Assembly: GCA_013399855.1 (NCBI GenBank)
Contig: VXAY01002202.1
Span: forward strand, 219,961-283,960
Length of the DNA stretch: 64,000 bases
Reading direction: 5' to 3'
DNA from: Oxyruncus cristatus
Taxonomy: Eukaryota > Chordata > Aves > Passeriformes > Cotingidae
How positions within the stretch are numbered: the stretch's first letter is position 1; each line of letters starts with the position of its first letter. Positions 26,201-38,275 of the stretch are shown in pieces. The notes beneath the pieces were generated by a model. That model had not been told where the DNA came from and did no database searches. It saw only the letters and a program-made list of their open reading frames with translations. A program made the translations under genes and the position numbers.

Positions 26201-26984
26201 GAGTGATAATCTAGGGAAACATACTTTTCATCAGGTGCTTCTAATATTTTGAGAGTATTAAATTGATGAAGTGTTATAACAGGACCAATAGTATTTATGC
26301 AATTATAATATATATTATACATGTTATGCATATAATAGACAGAAAGAGAACATACTTTAAGTCATGATGTTCATTACCAACAATCCTGGCACATGTTTAA
26401 AAGAAGCTCAAGAGAAGAATATTGATTCCCAAACACCAAGTGTGGTGAGGCCCCATTCAGGCACTGCCTTAAGGTGCATCTGTGTTCTCCTTTACTAAGC
26501 TTAATTGAGGTGAGAATGTTTTCTAATCAAAACGTCCTCAGGGTTTTATTAGAGAATAAGTTAGGATAACTAGCAAAAGGATAAAAAAGAGAAAAGGGCT
26601 TGTAAAGGTATTTTCATTTCCTTACTTTAGATGGCAAAGTTAGCTGTAATCCACTCATTTTTCACAAAATTTTCTCAATTTCATCCACCACCAAAAAAAA
26701 TGTTTTTATTTACGTGTCCTGTCTTTGTTTTTTTTCTTGCACTTCTCAGTAGTCCCTTGAAAATCTCCTTCCTGTATTCTCTCTTCAGCTTCACTCTTCT
26801 GCCACATCACCTGAACTTCTCTCCCCATTACACATGCAAGTTCAGCTCCTGCCCTGGAATTGCTGCTTTCACTCACAGGTCTCCAGCTTGCTGCCATGCC
26901 ACTTTTGAGAGAATGCATCATTGAGGCTATGGACAACTAAAATCAGGCATGTAGAGATGACTTTAGGAAACCCCAGACTCACTA
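20203..26984. other. Unique AT-rich non-coding interval, no gene seen
   Basis: Nearly 7 kb without a supported gene. There is a perfect hairpin at 21317-21335 (arms TCTCCTGC and GCAGGAGA, loop TTA) followed by a T-run. T-rich tracts lie near 25838-25877, where a CTTTGTTCTTTT 12-mer is repeated twice. The short frames at 22546-22755 and 23764-24120 have no recognisable domains. Confidence 0.55.
25651..25690. repeat. Tandem array, 10-bp unit, four copies
   Basis: Four consecutive copies of YTATACATTA, in which the first base alternates T, C, T, C. The array is therefore also two perfect copies of a 20-bp unit. It is flanked by unique sequence. Confidence 0.92.
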
Positions 26985-27340
26985 AAGATGACACTCCTGG
27001 GGATATCAAGGGCAAAAAGAGGAGCTTCTGGTGCTACATCAGTAGTAAAAGGCTGAAAAAGGAAAATGTGGGCTCTTGGCTGAATGAGGTGGAGGACTTC
27101 ATAATTTCATGACTTCATGACGAGTATTCATTCCATTGTTTGCCTCAGTCTTCTTCATCAACAATATCTCCTAGAACTCTCTTCTTACAGAGTAAGTTAC
27201 AGAAGGATGAGAACTAAAAGCAGCATATAAGGGTTGAGTCTGGTATTACTTGGGTGAAATCGACCCACGTGAGTCCATGAGACACAACAGTCTGACTCTA
27301 AGGGTGCTGAGAGAACTTGATGGTGTCCTTGGTAAAGCAA
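26985..27340 (+). mobile_element. CR1 LINE fragment, ORF2 region before reverse transcriptase
   Basis: Three blocks in the right order match avian CR1 ORF2 between the endonuclease and reverse transcriptase domains. They are GATATCAAGGGCAAAAAG... with the CTACATCAGTAGTAAAAG run (about 27003-27050), GAAAATGTGGGC...CTGAATGAGGTGG (27062-27093), and AGGGTGCTGAGAGAACTTGA (27301-27320). In an intact element this region links the endonuclease to the polymerase. Stop codons and indels break the frame, so the short open frames here are remnants. The element is truncated at both sides. Confidence 0.72.
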
Positions 27341-27589
27341 AGAAGGTAAAGATGAATAAGACTGTTAAAAGAGACCTTAATCTACATGGATGTAAAGATT
27401 GTTTTCTTTTCTTTCCACTACGCTCTTATCCAGAAGCATAGGGCAGTTTCCGTATTGTTAGTGGAGTGCAGAAGAAACCTTCAGACTGAGATTCAGAACT
27501 CCTTTAAAGACAAAAGTGATGTCAAAATATTGAATTTTGAACAACCCTATTTGTTTTGTTGCCTAAAAATCAGTAGCTAAAAAACTCAC

Positions 27590-27960
27590 CAGGATATTTT
27601 AGTAGAGATAAGATATAGAGCAGGTCTTTAATGAAGGCCGTCTGACACAAGGATTACCAAAAAGGTGTGAACCCATGTCCAGGGGTTTCACAATTTATGG
27701 TCTGATCCATAAGTCTATGGATCAGACTATCCATTCCTAGGTCTGTCCCTCGGCACACCTCTCTGGAAATTGAGTCGGAGGTCCCAAGACCCCTTTCTGC
27801 CTCAACTTCCTCTTCTTCACAGCACGTATTGTCTTTGGAGCTTCTCCAAGGTTCCAGGCTTGAAGGTTACTTTGACTATGATGGTACCTTGTTCAGGCCT
27901 GGGGTGTGTAAGTTCTTAAACAGAATGTGTTTACTATAGTCCTGCCTTAAAAGGAGCCTA
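27590..27960 (-). mobile_element. Probable LTR fragment
   Basis: This is a GC-richer block in AT-rich surroundings. On the minus strand it ends with an ATTAAA-type signal (TTTAAT on plus, 27627-27632) followed by AGACCTGCTC, a typical end of R in retroviral LTRs. It contains the perfect inverted repeat listed at 27700-27727. Ends are not defined, and a TATA box and target-site duplication are not evident. The family is not identified, and the assignment rests on composition and signal layout. Confidence 0.35.
27700..27727. repeat. Perfect inverted repeat, 12-bp arms
   Basis: Left arm GTCTGATCCATA at 27700-27711, loop AGTC at 27712-27715, right arm TATGGATCAGAC at 27716-27727. All 12 pairs are Watson-Crick. 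It lies inside the probable LTR fragment. The transcript of either strand could fold into a stable hairpin. Confidence 0.95.
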
Positions 27961-29632
27961 AAAAAGCCTAAAGATTTAGAAAGTTTGAAATGAAATGGGG
28001 GAATAGGGTTTGATAATTGTTAACTACTATTCTGAAGTGTGAGAAACTACACAGCTACATTAAAACCTACAGAAAGCTAAAAGTCCTAAAAATTCTAAGG
28101 CATCAGTTTTCACAGAAGACTAAAATGAAATAGAGTATTTGTTTGTTGTTATTATCTTTCTATTCACCTTAGGTGCATTTACTGGTAAAGGGAATTACAA
28201 AGACAGAAAGCTAACACTGGTCTCAGGAGAGAGATGCAGTGTGGGTGTAGTGTAATAAAACATGAAGCTAATTAGGCACTCCTAGAAGCCTGAGGAACTG
28301 GGAACCCAAAGAAAACAACATCCTAGTACAGCTCCTCTCCCTTTATTGCTGAGAATTGCCTCCCAAAATTAGCTCAGGTACCTCTTTGCAGAGCACATCA
28401 TTAGCCTTTCATTCCTGATTCGTCTAGATGGCATACATGTAAGCTGCCAATGCATTCACACAGTAAATATAAATACAATTTGCAAACATTTTATCAATAT
28501 GTTTGCACTTCTATTCCTAATTCTCTACAAACACTGATTAGTAATAACTTATGTTATTGATTCCATCAGTGCATGTTACAGGAAAATTAGAGTCTGTTAT
28601 TGGTCAATGTGGCAATTACTTGAAAGGCATTACATGTGTTGCTCATTGCAGAAGGAAAACTTATTACCAACAGAGATCCATTAGGGAAGAGATATACAGC
28701 AAAAAATGGATAGTCTGTCAAAGAAATCTTAGCATATATTTTACAGCCAGAATGGAGGGCATTTATTGCTTACAAAATCAAATCTCTTTTTGAAGAAATC
28801 ATGATGCCATGGGAGTCTAAGAGGCTTTAGGGGGAAAAAAGGATATTTAATAAGTGAAATTCAATTGAAACAGAGAGCAATAATATATATTCAGTAAGCA
28901 TTCCAAAATTAAACTGATAAATGTAACTTCAATCTTACATTCTCTAGATTTAATTAAAAGTTAAATCTGAACTTTAGAGTATGAATGAGTGAAAGAACCA
29001 CGAAAATTGACTTTGAGAATATGATAAATGTGTGCTGTACATATACCTGTTAGTCCTGTAAATCTAATTATGGCAGAAGAGGAGATAGTCTGAATTCTTT
29101 GAGAACACATCTTCCATTGATAGAGTGGCACTCTCCTTCTCTCCTTCCTCTACTTGCTTTCTACTCTGTCACATAGCAGGGAAATAATTTCAAAACTGAA
29201 AAATTTATAGCACAGAATGATATTCATAGAACACAACATTTCTGAATGAATGTGTGGTTAACCTTTGATATGCAGTCATAAAACAGAAAGCTGATATTAT
29301 ACAGGATTAAGTTTGGAGCTGATTAAACTCAATGGCAAACATTCTATCGGTCTTGAAGAATCAGGGTTTTGACTGTGCATTCTATTTGGCATTTTAAGGC
29401 CAGGATAGAGATTTATAAAGTCAGAAACCTTGGCTCTGCCTTAACATAAATCCAAAATGCTGGGCGTGTAAGGTATAAACGAGTCCATTTGCAAGTCCTT
29501 TGATATATAACCATTTCAGACTCAAAAGGTCATTGCAGCTTCAAAATGACAACACCGAACCATATATATTGAATGTCTCTTTTTCTATTAAGAAATTCAC
29601 TAAAGGTAAAATTACAATCCATTCTAAATGGG
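27961..29632. other. Unique AT-rich non-coding interval, no gene seen
   Basis: No gene, RNA or interspersed repeat recognised. The 80-codon frame at 28551-28793 has no detectable family signature. Confidence 0.55.
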
Positions 29633-30884
29633 TGTCATGGTTTAGCCCATCCCCCCAGTATTGGGGTAAAAATGGTTAACTCCAGGTGAAATTCTGGCCA
29701 AGTAGTCAATCAGAGACTTTTGTGATGTCTCTACGAAAGACATATTTAACAAACCAGAAAAGAAGAGTGTTGGGCAGAAGAAATTCCAGCCCAGAGAGAA
29801 GCAGAGGAGAACAAGAGATAACAATGGAGCCTCCAAGGTCAGTGTAGCGGGAGGAGGGAGGAGAGGCCCACAGGAGCCCCCTCTCCCCCTCCAGCAGGGG
29901 AAAAGACTTAAAAACTAAAACCTCCTGCCACCTGTGGAAGATTATTTGGAGTGAAGAAACCTTCATGGTGGGGCCAAGGGTGAATCACCTGGAAGCCGCA
30001 TGCAACAAGCTGCAGAAGAATTGAAGCCATGGAATGGTGGAGAAGCTGCTGAACTCTCCTTGGAGGGGCCGAGCCCCTCACGACCTTAGGACTTTGTCCA
30101 AAAGCTGAGCCTAACACTAAGCCCCTATACCAGGAGCCCAGTGCAATTTCGGACCGGGTGTGATGTCAGGATGACCCCTTTCACTGCAAGGTGGGGGGAC
30201 GGTGGTGAATTGAAGTAGCCAGCCGTGGCTGAGAGTCAAGATTGAGTGTCTGACCAAAAGCAGAAAGTCAGAAGAATTCCAGAGAGCGAGAGAAGAGGCT
30301 ACTTGGAGCAGCAGAGCATAGCACCGGAGAGCGTTCTTAGTTATGGACTGAGCCAAAAGAAACCCAGAACCCCTGTGACCCAGGGAGGGGTGGTGACTCT
30401 TAGGAAACCCCCTGAAACTCCTCGTGGAAGGAACCTCCACGGAGCCCTATACTCCGTGGTGACGACATGGTGATACGAGTGTTCCCTCAAAGCCCATGGT
30501 AAACCCTCAGTAGCCATAGACAAGCGGCTGGAAGTGGGAGGCAGACTCCCCTGCATTCCGATGGAGAGAGAGAGATTTTTTGAGCTGCGGCGATTTGGAA
30601 CTGTTACTTTAAAGAGTTTTTCTTCTCCTTCTTCCTCTGGACTGTTTTTGAAGAAAAGATGGAGGGGTGGTATTTGTAAATATACGTTTGTTATTATAAG
30701 GAAAACTAGTTAGAGTTGTTGTGTATATAAGTATTCCCTTAGTTCTTATCGTGTAGCAATAAATTTTAATATTAATCCCCATGTCAAGGAGATCTGTTTT
30801 GTCTATGAGAACTCTTCTAACTTATTAGCAAAATTTATCGGTTGATAAAAACAATGCAGAAATCACAGGGCTAAACCTTTGTCA
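29633..30884 (+). mobile_element. Solo LTR of an avian endogenous retrovirus, 1.25 kb
   Basis: The left end TGTCATGGTTTAGCCC (29633) and right end GGGCTAAACCTTTGTCA (to 30884) are complementary over GGTTTAGCCC. A TATATAA box lies at 30724-30730 and AATAAA at 30758-30763, giving a long GC-rich U3, a very short R and a U5 of about 120 bp. The flanking pentamers are ATGGG (29628-29632) and GTGGG (30885-30889), a 5-bp target-site duplication with one mismatch. No internal viral sequence is present, so it is a solo LTR. I recognise the U3 start as a passerine LTR type; the subfamily name needs a library search. Open frames inside (for example 75 and 107 codons near 30117-30473) are not genes. The unusual length deserves checking for a nested insertion. 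Confidence 0.8.
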
Positions 30885-31739
30885 GTGGGTTACAATCCAA
30901 ACATTATGTGGCATATACCAACAAGCCAAGGCAAATTGTAAATTCTATTCTCTGAAAAGCCAAGGTTAGATAAAACTTACTTTAGTAATCAGGAGCTGGT
31001 GTGGAGAAAGACTGTTTAAACTTACATTTTGAATCTTCTTGAAATAGAAAGGAACTGTTTGAAAAACTATTTCATGATTCCATTCCAGGCAGTGCAGCCA
31101 CATATGTCCTCTTAGGTCTTCAGTCTTTCACTATCAACACCAGCACCATGTGCTAGCAGCAAACACGTTATCTATTTAACGTTTCAGAGTAGAAAGGTTA
31201 AAAAAAAGCAGTTTGCAAATGGCTAACTTCTTCCCCCCATCAACTGCAACACTCTTCTGGAAGAGATATAGTGGAACAACAACTTGCCTGCTCTTTTTCC
31301 CATCCATCAGTTGATGGCCTTTTTGATTTCAAACCTTCTCATTTGTTTGTGTGTTCCTGCAAAAACTTAAAAAAGTTACATTTTCTGAATGCAGTTGGGA
31401 AGAAGAATAGAAGGTACAGTACATTTATAAGGAAGAGATTGGGGATCAGCAATCTCAACCCTTTTATCACACTACAGTGACTGATTGAGACCAGACATGA
31501 CTGCAATAAAGTGCAGTTTGCATATGATTAATGTGTTTCAGTGTTGGTGTGTGGTTTTAATGCTGGGGCTGTAAAGAAAAGGAGGCCCAATGAAAGATGG
31601 CTTCCATCAGCCAGTAATGTCAAACAGCCACCAAAGAAAGGGAAGAGCTTAACACTGAAAATAAACAGCCATTTATTAGCCACTGCAGTGCATGTGTTGA
31701 CTTATGGTACAACAAATTCATCCATGTAAAAGAAAAGCC
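30885..31739. other. Unique non-coding interval, no gene seen
   Basis: No gene or recognised repeat. The right flank of the LTR repeats a 10-mer (TTACAATCCA, 30890-30899) that also occurs just left of the LTR at 29612-29621. Confidence 0.5.
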
Positions 31740-32575
31740 TCAGTCTTATGCAAAAGAAAACCTCACCTTGTCCAAAAAGTGGGGCTTGGGATTTTTGGTT
31801 TTTATTAGGGGAAAATCAGACCATGTCTGAGAGCCTGAGAGAGGCAAAGCTGCTGCAGCTCCATGTCCCTGGGTTCAACAGATAGCGAGGCTGAACACTC
31901 ATTCCCAGTATGCCCATGCAGAGGTTTGTAGAGCACAGGTATGAACCACAGGCATTACTGGTCTGGCCAAACATATCTACACAACAAACTGACAGAGCAC
32001 TCACTCAAGCAAGATAGCACTAATGGCTGCATCCTGCTCCCCTCTCTGACTGAGTAGAATGAAGCTCTGATAGTGGGAGTGTGTATTGTGCACATGTCCA
32101 GAATGGGTGGCCCCACAGCTGAGCTCAGATGCCCAGTCCACCCAGCTGTTGACACCTGAACATATAAGCTTCCAAGGCTACAGCCCTGCTCTAGCTGCTG
32201 GCACAAATACTCTCTTACACATGCAACAAGCTTGGACTCTCCTGGTTCCAATAACCACCCCACATCTCATCTCTGTGGTCTCACTCTTAGAGACCCATTC
32301 ACCCTCAGGCTCCCAGACCACCACACCTACTTGGTGGCTCACCTGGTTTGATCTTTGCTGGCACTCACACACTCATTTACACACCCACAGTCACTCCAGT
32401 GGCTGGCACCATGGACACGTGTCCCTGAGACCTGAAGTCCCTCTCCAGTTGCTGGCATTGTGGTCTCTGAAGCTGCTGCCACCACAGACACACAGGCCAT
32501 CCAACTTTTACCCTGGTTGCAATCACACCCCCATACAGCAAACACATGAGAGACCCTCAGGGAAAGAATAAAAAG
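31740..32575 (-). mobile_element. Unidentified GC-rich retroelement or LTR-like block
   Basis: The block is clearly richer in GC than its surroundings and has sharp edges near 31740 and 32575. On the minus strand a CCCCTAATAAAAACC stretch carries an AATAAA signal (TTTATT on plus, 31801-31806) close to the end, as at the end of R in an LTR. Its other half contains a decayed minisatellite (listed separately). The 161-codon plus-strand frame at 32086-32571 is rich in His, Thr, Ser and Leu because of the repeats and is not a gene. The element family is not recognised and its ends are approximate. Confidence 0.4.
32186..32482. repeat. Decayed minisatellite, about 48-bp period
   Basis: A core of the form CTCCAGTTGCTGGCAC recurs with substitutions near 32194, 32355, 32402 and 32451, with a partial copy near 32472. 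The spacing between the clear copies is 47-49 bp. Between cores the text is rich in CACAC and CCCTGAGACC words. Divergence between units is high, so the array is old. Confidence 0.55.
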
Positions 32576-34916
32576 GAATGTTAAAGGAATAAAAGTAATT
32601 TTCAAAGCAACACTTTTAAATAAGCAGTTTTCATGCTTTCAGGTTTACCAACCTGTATTTCCCAGTACTCAACTTTTCAAATGAACACTCATATATTGAA
32701 AAATGCCAAAATGGACTGAGCAGAAATATAATGAGTCTAAGTTTAAGTAGCATTTCACTTGAAACATAGAAAATGCCAACCTTTAGTATTCTGTATTTTT
32801 CCCAACTGTTTAAAATTCTGAGAAAAAAAAATAGCTCTGAGGAAGTTAGTTACCATTTACAAAAATTTAAACAGAGTTTTGAACCAAATTTATTCCTGAA
32901 AGTCCATACTTACTTTTCCCCCTACCAGTCTTCTGTAGAAGAAATGTCTACTTTGTGCCTATTCTCAAGTAGAGCCTATTTGTGAGTTTGAGATCCAAGT
33001 CTGACAAAACAAATTCCATGAATAAACGACCAAAATTTAGAAAATAATTTTTAAAACATTTTTAGAATTTTTTACTTGGTGTCAATTATTATGAGATGCC
33101 AATTTCCTTCTAGACCAACTGGAAGCCAAGTAAGATACCTCAGAACCTCTGCATTTGTCCCAAGCCTTTAGCTTGTCTGCAGAAATCTCATTTTAGGTGA
33201 TCTCAATTTTTTCCTAGAGAGAGTATCTTTGCAGAGATACTTTTGAAATAATTGAGTACTGGTGTACTCAGTATTTGTCTGACTTCTCATGTGAGGTTTA
33301 AATCAGTGCTATATTGCTCCCACTGCTCTGTGATAGGTATTTGACTTTGAAGCTGGGTTACATGTCCACATGGATTTTTGGGAAGGAAGGGACTTTAGAG
33401 CTGCCATACCCAAACCCAAGTGAAAAAGAATACAGATATTTTGAAATCACCAGTTTGGAAATAGAACAGGTGCTGGGAGCAGATGTTTCCTTTCTTCTTT
33501 TTGAAAATTTTAAAAGAGAATGCAGGATTTGGGAGAGAAGAAACGAGTAAAGAGAAGTCTTCTTTGAAACCCTGCCTCATCCATAAATTTCCTTATCAGT
33601 TCTCTTCATTCACCCTGTGATAGTTCATCTCTCGTGTACAAAATTAAATGGTACCTCCTATACTCATTGGGTTGCTGTGAGCTTAAAATCCATTGAAGTG
33701 GTAAAGGTGGCAGTCAGCTGAAAAGTACAGTTGAATATTGTGATGTGTTTGCCATTAAAATAAGGATGATTATTAATGTTGGTTGTGACTAAAGAAAAAT
33801 CTATTAAAATTAGTTGATTAGTCATGAAAATATTTTTAGATTTTTATGCTCAGCTCTGAGAACCTCATTAAGACAAATATTTAAACTCGAAGGAAAATGC
33901 CAGACTGATTGGATAAAATCCACTTTTGGTAAATCAGGATTTATTTTAATAGCTACAGTTAAATAGGTGATTTCCTTAATGCACCCTTCTAAATTCTTAC
34001 ATTTTATCAAATCTCATGTGTTTATACTTACTTTCTTATATTTAATTTCCTACATTTTATTCCTGTCCTGATTGCAGCTACTAATTTTGCTTTTCTTCAG
34101 CCATTAAGTATGGAAACTGTTGATATGTTTAATAAGAATCCATGCTACTGAACTGTTTCATCTGTCAATTATTCAGTATCTCTGATAAAGATTACTCAAT
34201 CTTCCTGACTCTAAGTCATCTAAACTTTATTCCACCCTATTATAATTTGCATTTCTATATATCATTCTCATTAGCCATCCTGCCTTTGTCACTGTGTTAT
34301 AGATTTCTCTTTATTGAAAACTGAGATGAAGCATTCACTTAATTTTGGAGCCAGACTCATATTATCTTTTAGACAATACCCACTTTTAACACATTGCTGC
34401 TCCACTTTTTTCTCTATTTTCTAGAGAACCTTTCTCACTTGTTATAATTGCCTTTGCAAGGTCTATCTCTGCCTGGCTTTCAACAATTCTGGTTTTATGA
34501 ATAAGAATTAAGTGAGATCTGCCATTTCAATAGACTTATACACCGACTGAGATACAGTCCTGCCATTTATTTATCAACAGTACCTTTTCTTTTACAAATC
34601 CAGTTGACAATGACTCTTTTTACTCAGTAACCTTAATCTTCCACTGAATATTGTTTTTTATCCTCTCAACACCACATGATCTCCATTACATCACAAACAG
34701 CAGAAACTTACAAATCATATTTAACAGGGGCCAACTGAAAATAGCGCAGGAGTCATATGTACCTGGATGTTGTGAACTCTGAACTTCTTTGGACAATCAG
34801 GACTATTTTCCACACAGACATGTCGTGCTGCAGCCTTTCTCTCCTATCTGATTTTGGCTGCATCTTGGATGTGCCCATTCACTACTTACTTTTCTTTAGC
34901 AGAATAAGACCTAAGT
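32576..34916. other. Unique AT-rich non-coding interval, no gene seen
   Basis: No gene, RNA or interspersed repeat recognised in about 2.3 kb. Confidence 0.55.
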
Positions 34917-35184
34917 AGAATAGAATCATTAGGGCTGGAGAAGACCTATAAGATCATTGAGTTCAACCGTCAACCTAGCACCACTATCACAATCACCACT
35001 AAATTGTGTCCTCGAGTGCTATATCCACATGTTTTTAAAAACTTACAGGGACTGGGAGTCTACCACTTTCCCTGGACAGTCTGTTCCAATTCTTTGCAAC
35101 CATTTCTATGAAGAATTTTTTCTTAATATCTAATCTAAACCTCCTCTGGCACAACTTGAGGCCATTTCCTCTTGTCCTATCATA
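34917..35184 (-). mobile_element. CR1 LINE, 3' end fragment
   Basis: Read on the plus strand it starts AGAATAGAATCATTAGGGCTGG and continues through GAAGACCTATAAGATCATTG, TCTGTTCCAATTCTTTGC, CTTAATATCTAATCTAAACC and CATTTCCTCTTGTCCTATCA. These are successive landmarks of the reverse complement of the avian CR1 3' end. About 270 bp are preserved, with several small changes. It covers the end of ORF2 and the 3' untranslated region. The 86-codon minus-strand frame overlapping it is a remnant and not a functional gene. Confidence 0.9.
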
Positions 35185-37768
35185 TGTATATATAAATAAA
35201 AATATAAATACATCTAATAGACAGCTCTGTCCTGAAAACAATTCATGTAGAATTTCTAAAATGGAGTCAAAGAAGAAATCAACATGATGTACCACTGGCG
35301 ATAGAAAAGAGTAATCACTGGAGTTATATCTAGCACAGATTTAGGAAAAAAAGGCAGACCAAGATGATCCCAATTCTGTGCAGAGCTTGGGCCTGATCAG
35401 AGAGTGATGGGGACGAACTTTCATCCCTTGCTTTTGTAAGATCAGAACAAGAACAGTGCCCAGTGACTGAGGTCTACAAGTATCTCATACTGTTGTACAG
35501 CAGAAGCAATTTTAATACAGTTAGATCAGGCAGAGAAGCACAAAGCTTTGCAATGGCTCCCGGCTGGCTAAAATCAAGGATGCAATAGTGAGGGGCAGAC
35601 ACATGGTGAAGCCTCCTTGGAGGGAAGCTCTAAGCATGGAAGCATGAAAATAGAGCTCTCCAAAGTATAGTTCTTCCTTTAGACCATTCTCTTCAGTATC
35701 ATAACACTCTAAGACATTCCCCAAAACTGGGCATACTTAATATTTAAAAAACGTCCTAATCCTAGCCAATGGCTAGAACTTACTCTTATGCAGAGGCATG
35801 CTCTTATTTTCTTTACAAAAGCATATAGATGCACGTCTCAATGCTGTTAATATTCTTTCAATCAATATAAATGATATGTTCTTTGAAATGAAGTTATCAT
35901 AAGTAGATTATACGTAGTTTCTATACTCACATCCTATACATTGAAGAAAAGGTATAAAGTCTTTGATGTTTTGCTGCTAAGACGGACAAAAATGTCTCAA
36001 TATAACTGCCATTTCCCTAGTGGAAATGTCAGACAAATCCCCCTCTGTTTCTTTTCCTCCTTCACTTTCTAATAATACACCGAGGAATTTTTTACAAGAG
36101 CTGCATATTCATCATCACAAGTGCAACTTCACTTTTTTTTCTGTCTATGGAGACGGTAATTATAAGTTTGCACTTCTAATTGAAACATTGATGAACAAGC
36201 CCCACACTGAAGCAAATATAAAATAGTTGTTAGGGTGACTATGTGGTTTTCTGGTTGGGTGGGGGCGGGGGAACCTAACAAAAAATTGAAAGCATCAGCA
36301 TGAATCCTGATAATGACTACCCCAACAGCTTATTTCCTAGTATCATTTACTGTCAGAAGAGATTCAACCAGTGGGAGCATGATATTTTTTCATAAAATGA
36401 CAAGCTTCTGGTTCTTCCTCAAATAACAGTCACCTGATGCCCAGAGGTCAGATACAACCACTTTATTTGTAGGGCAGCATCACCTCTTCTAAAAGCAAAT
36501 CAAAGGAGGCAGAAGCAAATTTTTTTTCGTCTCTGCACAAAAGGTTCCAAGAGAACCAAACCAAAAAAAAAAAACCCGACAGGAAGCCCAAATAGAACAG
36601 ATTGATAACTTCCTACATCTCTTAAATGGACAAATATAAGTCTTCCAATTATGGCACAGAATGGAAAAGAAATACTTTGGTTCATGGTTACTTGTTCCCT
36701 TCCCCCCCTTCTTGTTCACTAATACATAGCTGCCTTATACTTGAGCCTCAGTCTGAGGCATTTTTGAGCAGCACATTGGAAGGTGACAACAACAAAGATG
36801 GCAAAACAAAGCAACTTCCCTGTGTTTCTCTCAAAAGCAGCACTAGATGCACAACTCAACCAAACAACTCCTTTGCACACGGTGGAATAAGGGCAGTAGA
36901 GTCAATTGGTCTCTGAAGTTACTAATGTCAAGGGTCTGTCTACCTGTATGACTTAATGAGAGGATTCATAGCTGATGCAAAATATGGCAGTTCATATCAC
37001 TGAAATAAAACCTCTAGATTTGAATTTTATTTAATATGTAGAAAAAGCTAGAAAGTTAGGAACAGTATACTGCTTTTTTTGCACTTCATCCAAGTAGTTT
37101 GAGTTGTGGATTGCCATCCATGTTGTCACAATGACCTTTCAACCACTTAAAAATTGACTTAGTTCAGGATAGGAATAGAAAATATTCATAGTTCTGACTG
37201 TTGCTCTGTTTCACTGTTTGTTGAAAACAAACACAAAACTGAAAGAGTAACAGCCACAGGGAGTTCTGCTGTAAGCTAATGAGAGTTAGATCAGAGGAAG
37301 TTCTTTTTCCAGATATTCAGCTCATGATTATTGATAGGGAAAACCAAAAAAAGGTAATTACAGAGAAAAAAAAAGCAACCACAACAAACTTTATGTGATA
37401 AGATTAATTGAAAGTATTTGGAATTATGAGAGGAAAAGGGAGGTACTGTCTTCTTAATTTCTTCTGTGTTCAAAAATAGAAGTTTATTTTTTATTACTCT
37501 TTGTATAAAATTTATTACAAGAAGAAGCCAGGTTCTTAAGTATCATGAATCTGACAGAGAATTAAGTGAAAAACAAACCAATCAATCCAAAAAATCATGC
37601 AGCTGGAAATTCCTGTCTTAGTAAAGAGATGGGACTGAGAGACATTCATAACATTAAGCGTGCTTTAGAGTGTTCCTATTAAAGGCTCCTGTCGTACTAA
37701 AGGAAAACATCATAAACCTCCAGGTAGCACTTTAAACCACTTAGACTGAACCTCCTGTGCTCAGCTGC

Positions 37769-37800
37769 TTGGCATTTCAGAACTAGCTAATTAATGCCAA
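37769..37800. promoter_or_regulatory. Spaced inverted repeat around a homeodomain core
   Basis: The 8-bp arms TTGGCATT (37769-37776) and AATGCCAA (37793-37800) are perfect complements separated by 16 bases. The outer TTGGC and GCCAA are the two half-sites of NFI, though spaced far wider than in a standard NFI palindrome. The right arm directly adjoins TAATTA (37788-37793), a homeodomain core. Functional meaning is inference; a chance arrangement cannot be excluded. Confidence 0.3.
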
Positions 37801-38275
37801 TATTTAGCACAGGAACAGGTGGGAAAACTAATGACTAATTTCTTCTCTCTTCCAACTCAACAACCACCACTGTCTTTTAAAAATACAATTCTTATCACTG
37901 CCTGCTGTTTCCATTTCTTGTCAACCTTGTTGCTCCGACACGGGGCTGCAATAAATGAACAGCTGGATGCATCGTTCTACTGCAAGTGGAAAAGCTTAAT
38001 TTCTGCAGCAAGCGCTGTGTCTTAATGTGCTCATGTTGCCTCCCTTGGATGGGTCAAAAAATTGAACTCTTCAACAGGAGGATCAACAGCATGTGTGCTG
38101 CAAGTGACACTGGTTCAGTTTGACTGCTAAACTAAGTAAGCTCCATTAGAAGAGGAAGAGAAAAGAAAGGTACATTTTTATTATTATTATTTTTCAGGCA
38201 TATATGATAAAAGAAAAGAAAGGCAGGACAGATCATAAAAATTCAGGCTTTCTGTTTAGCATCTTGGCTAAGCTT

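Noticed and set aside
32086..32571. 161-codon plus-strand open frame rich in His, Thr and Ser
   Set aside because: Explained by the CACAC- and CTGGCAC-rich decayed minisatellite; a shorter frame is open on the opposite strand too.
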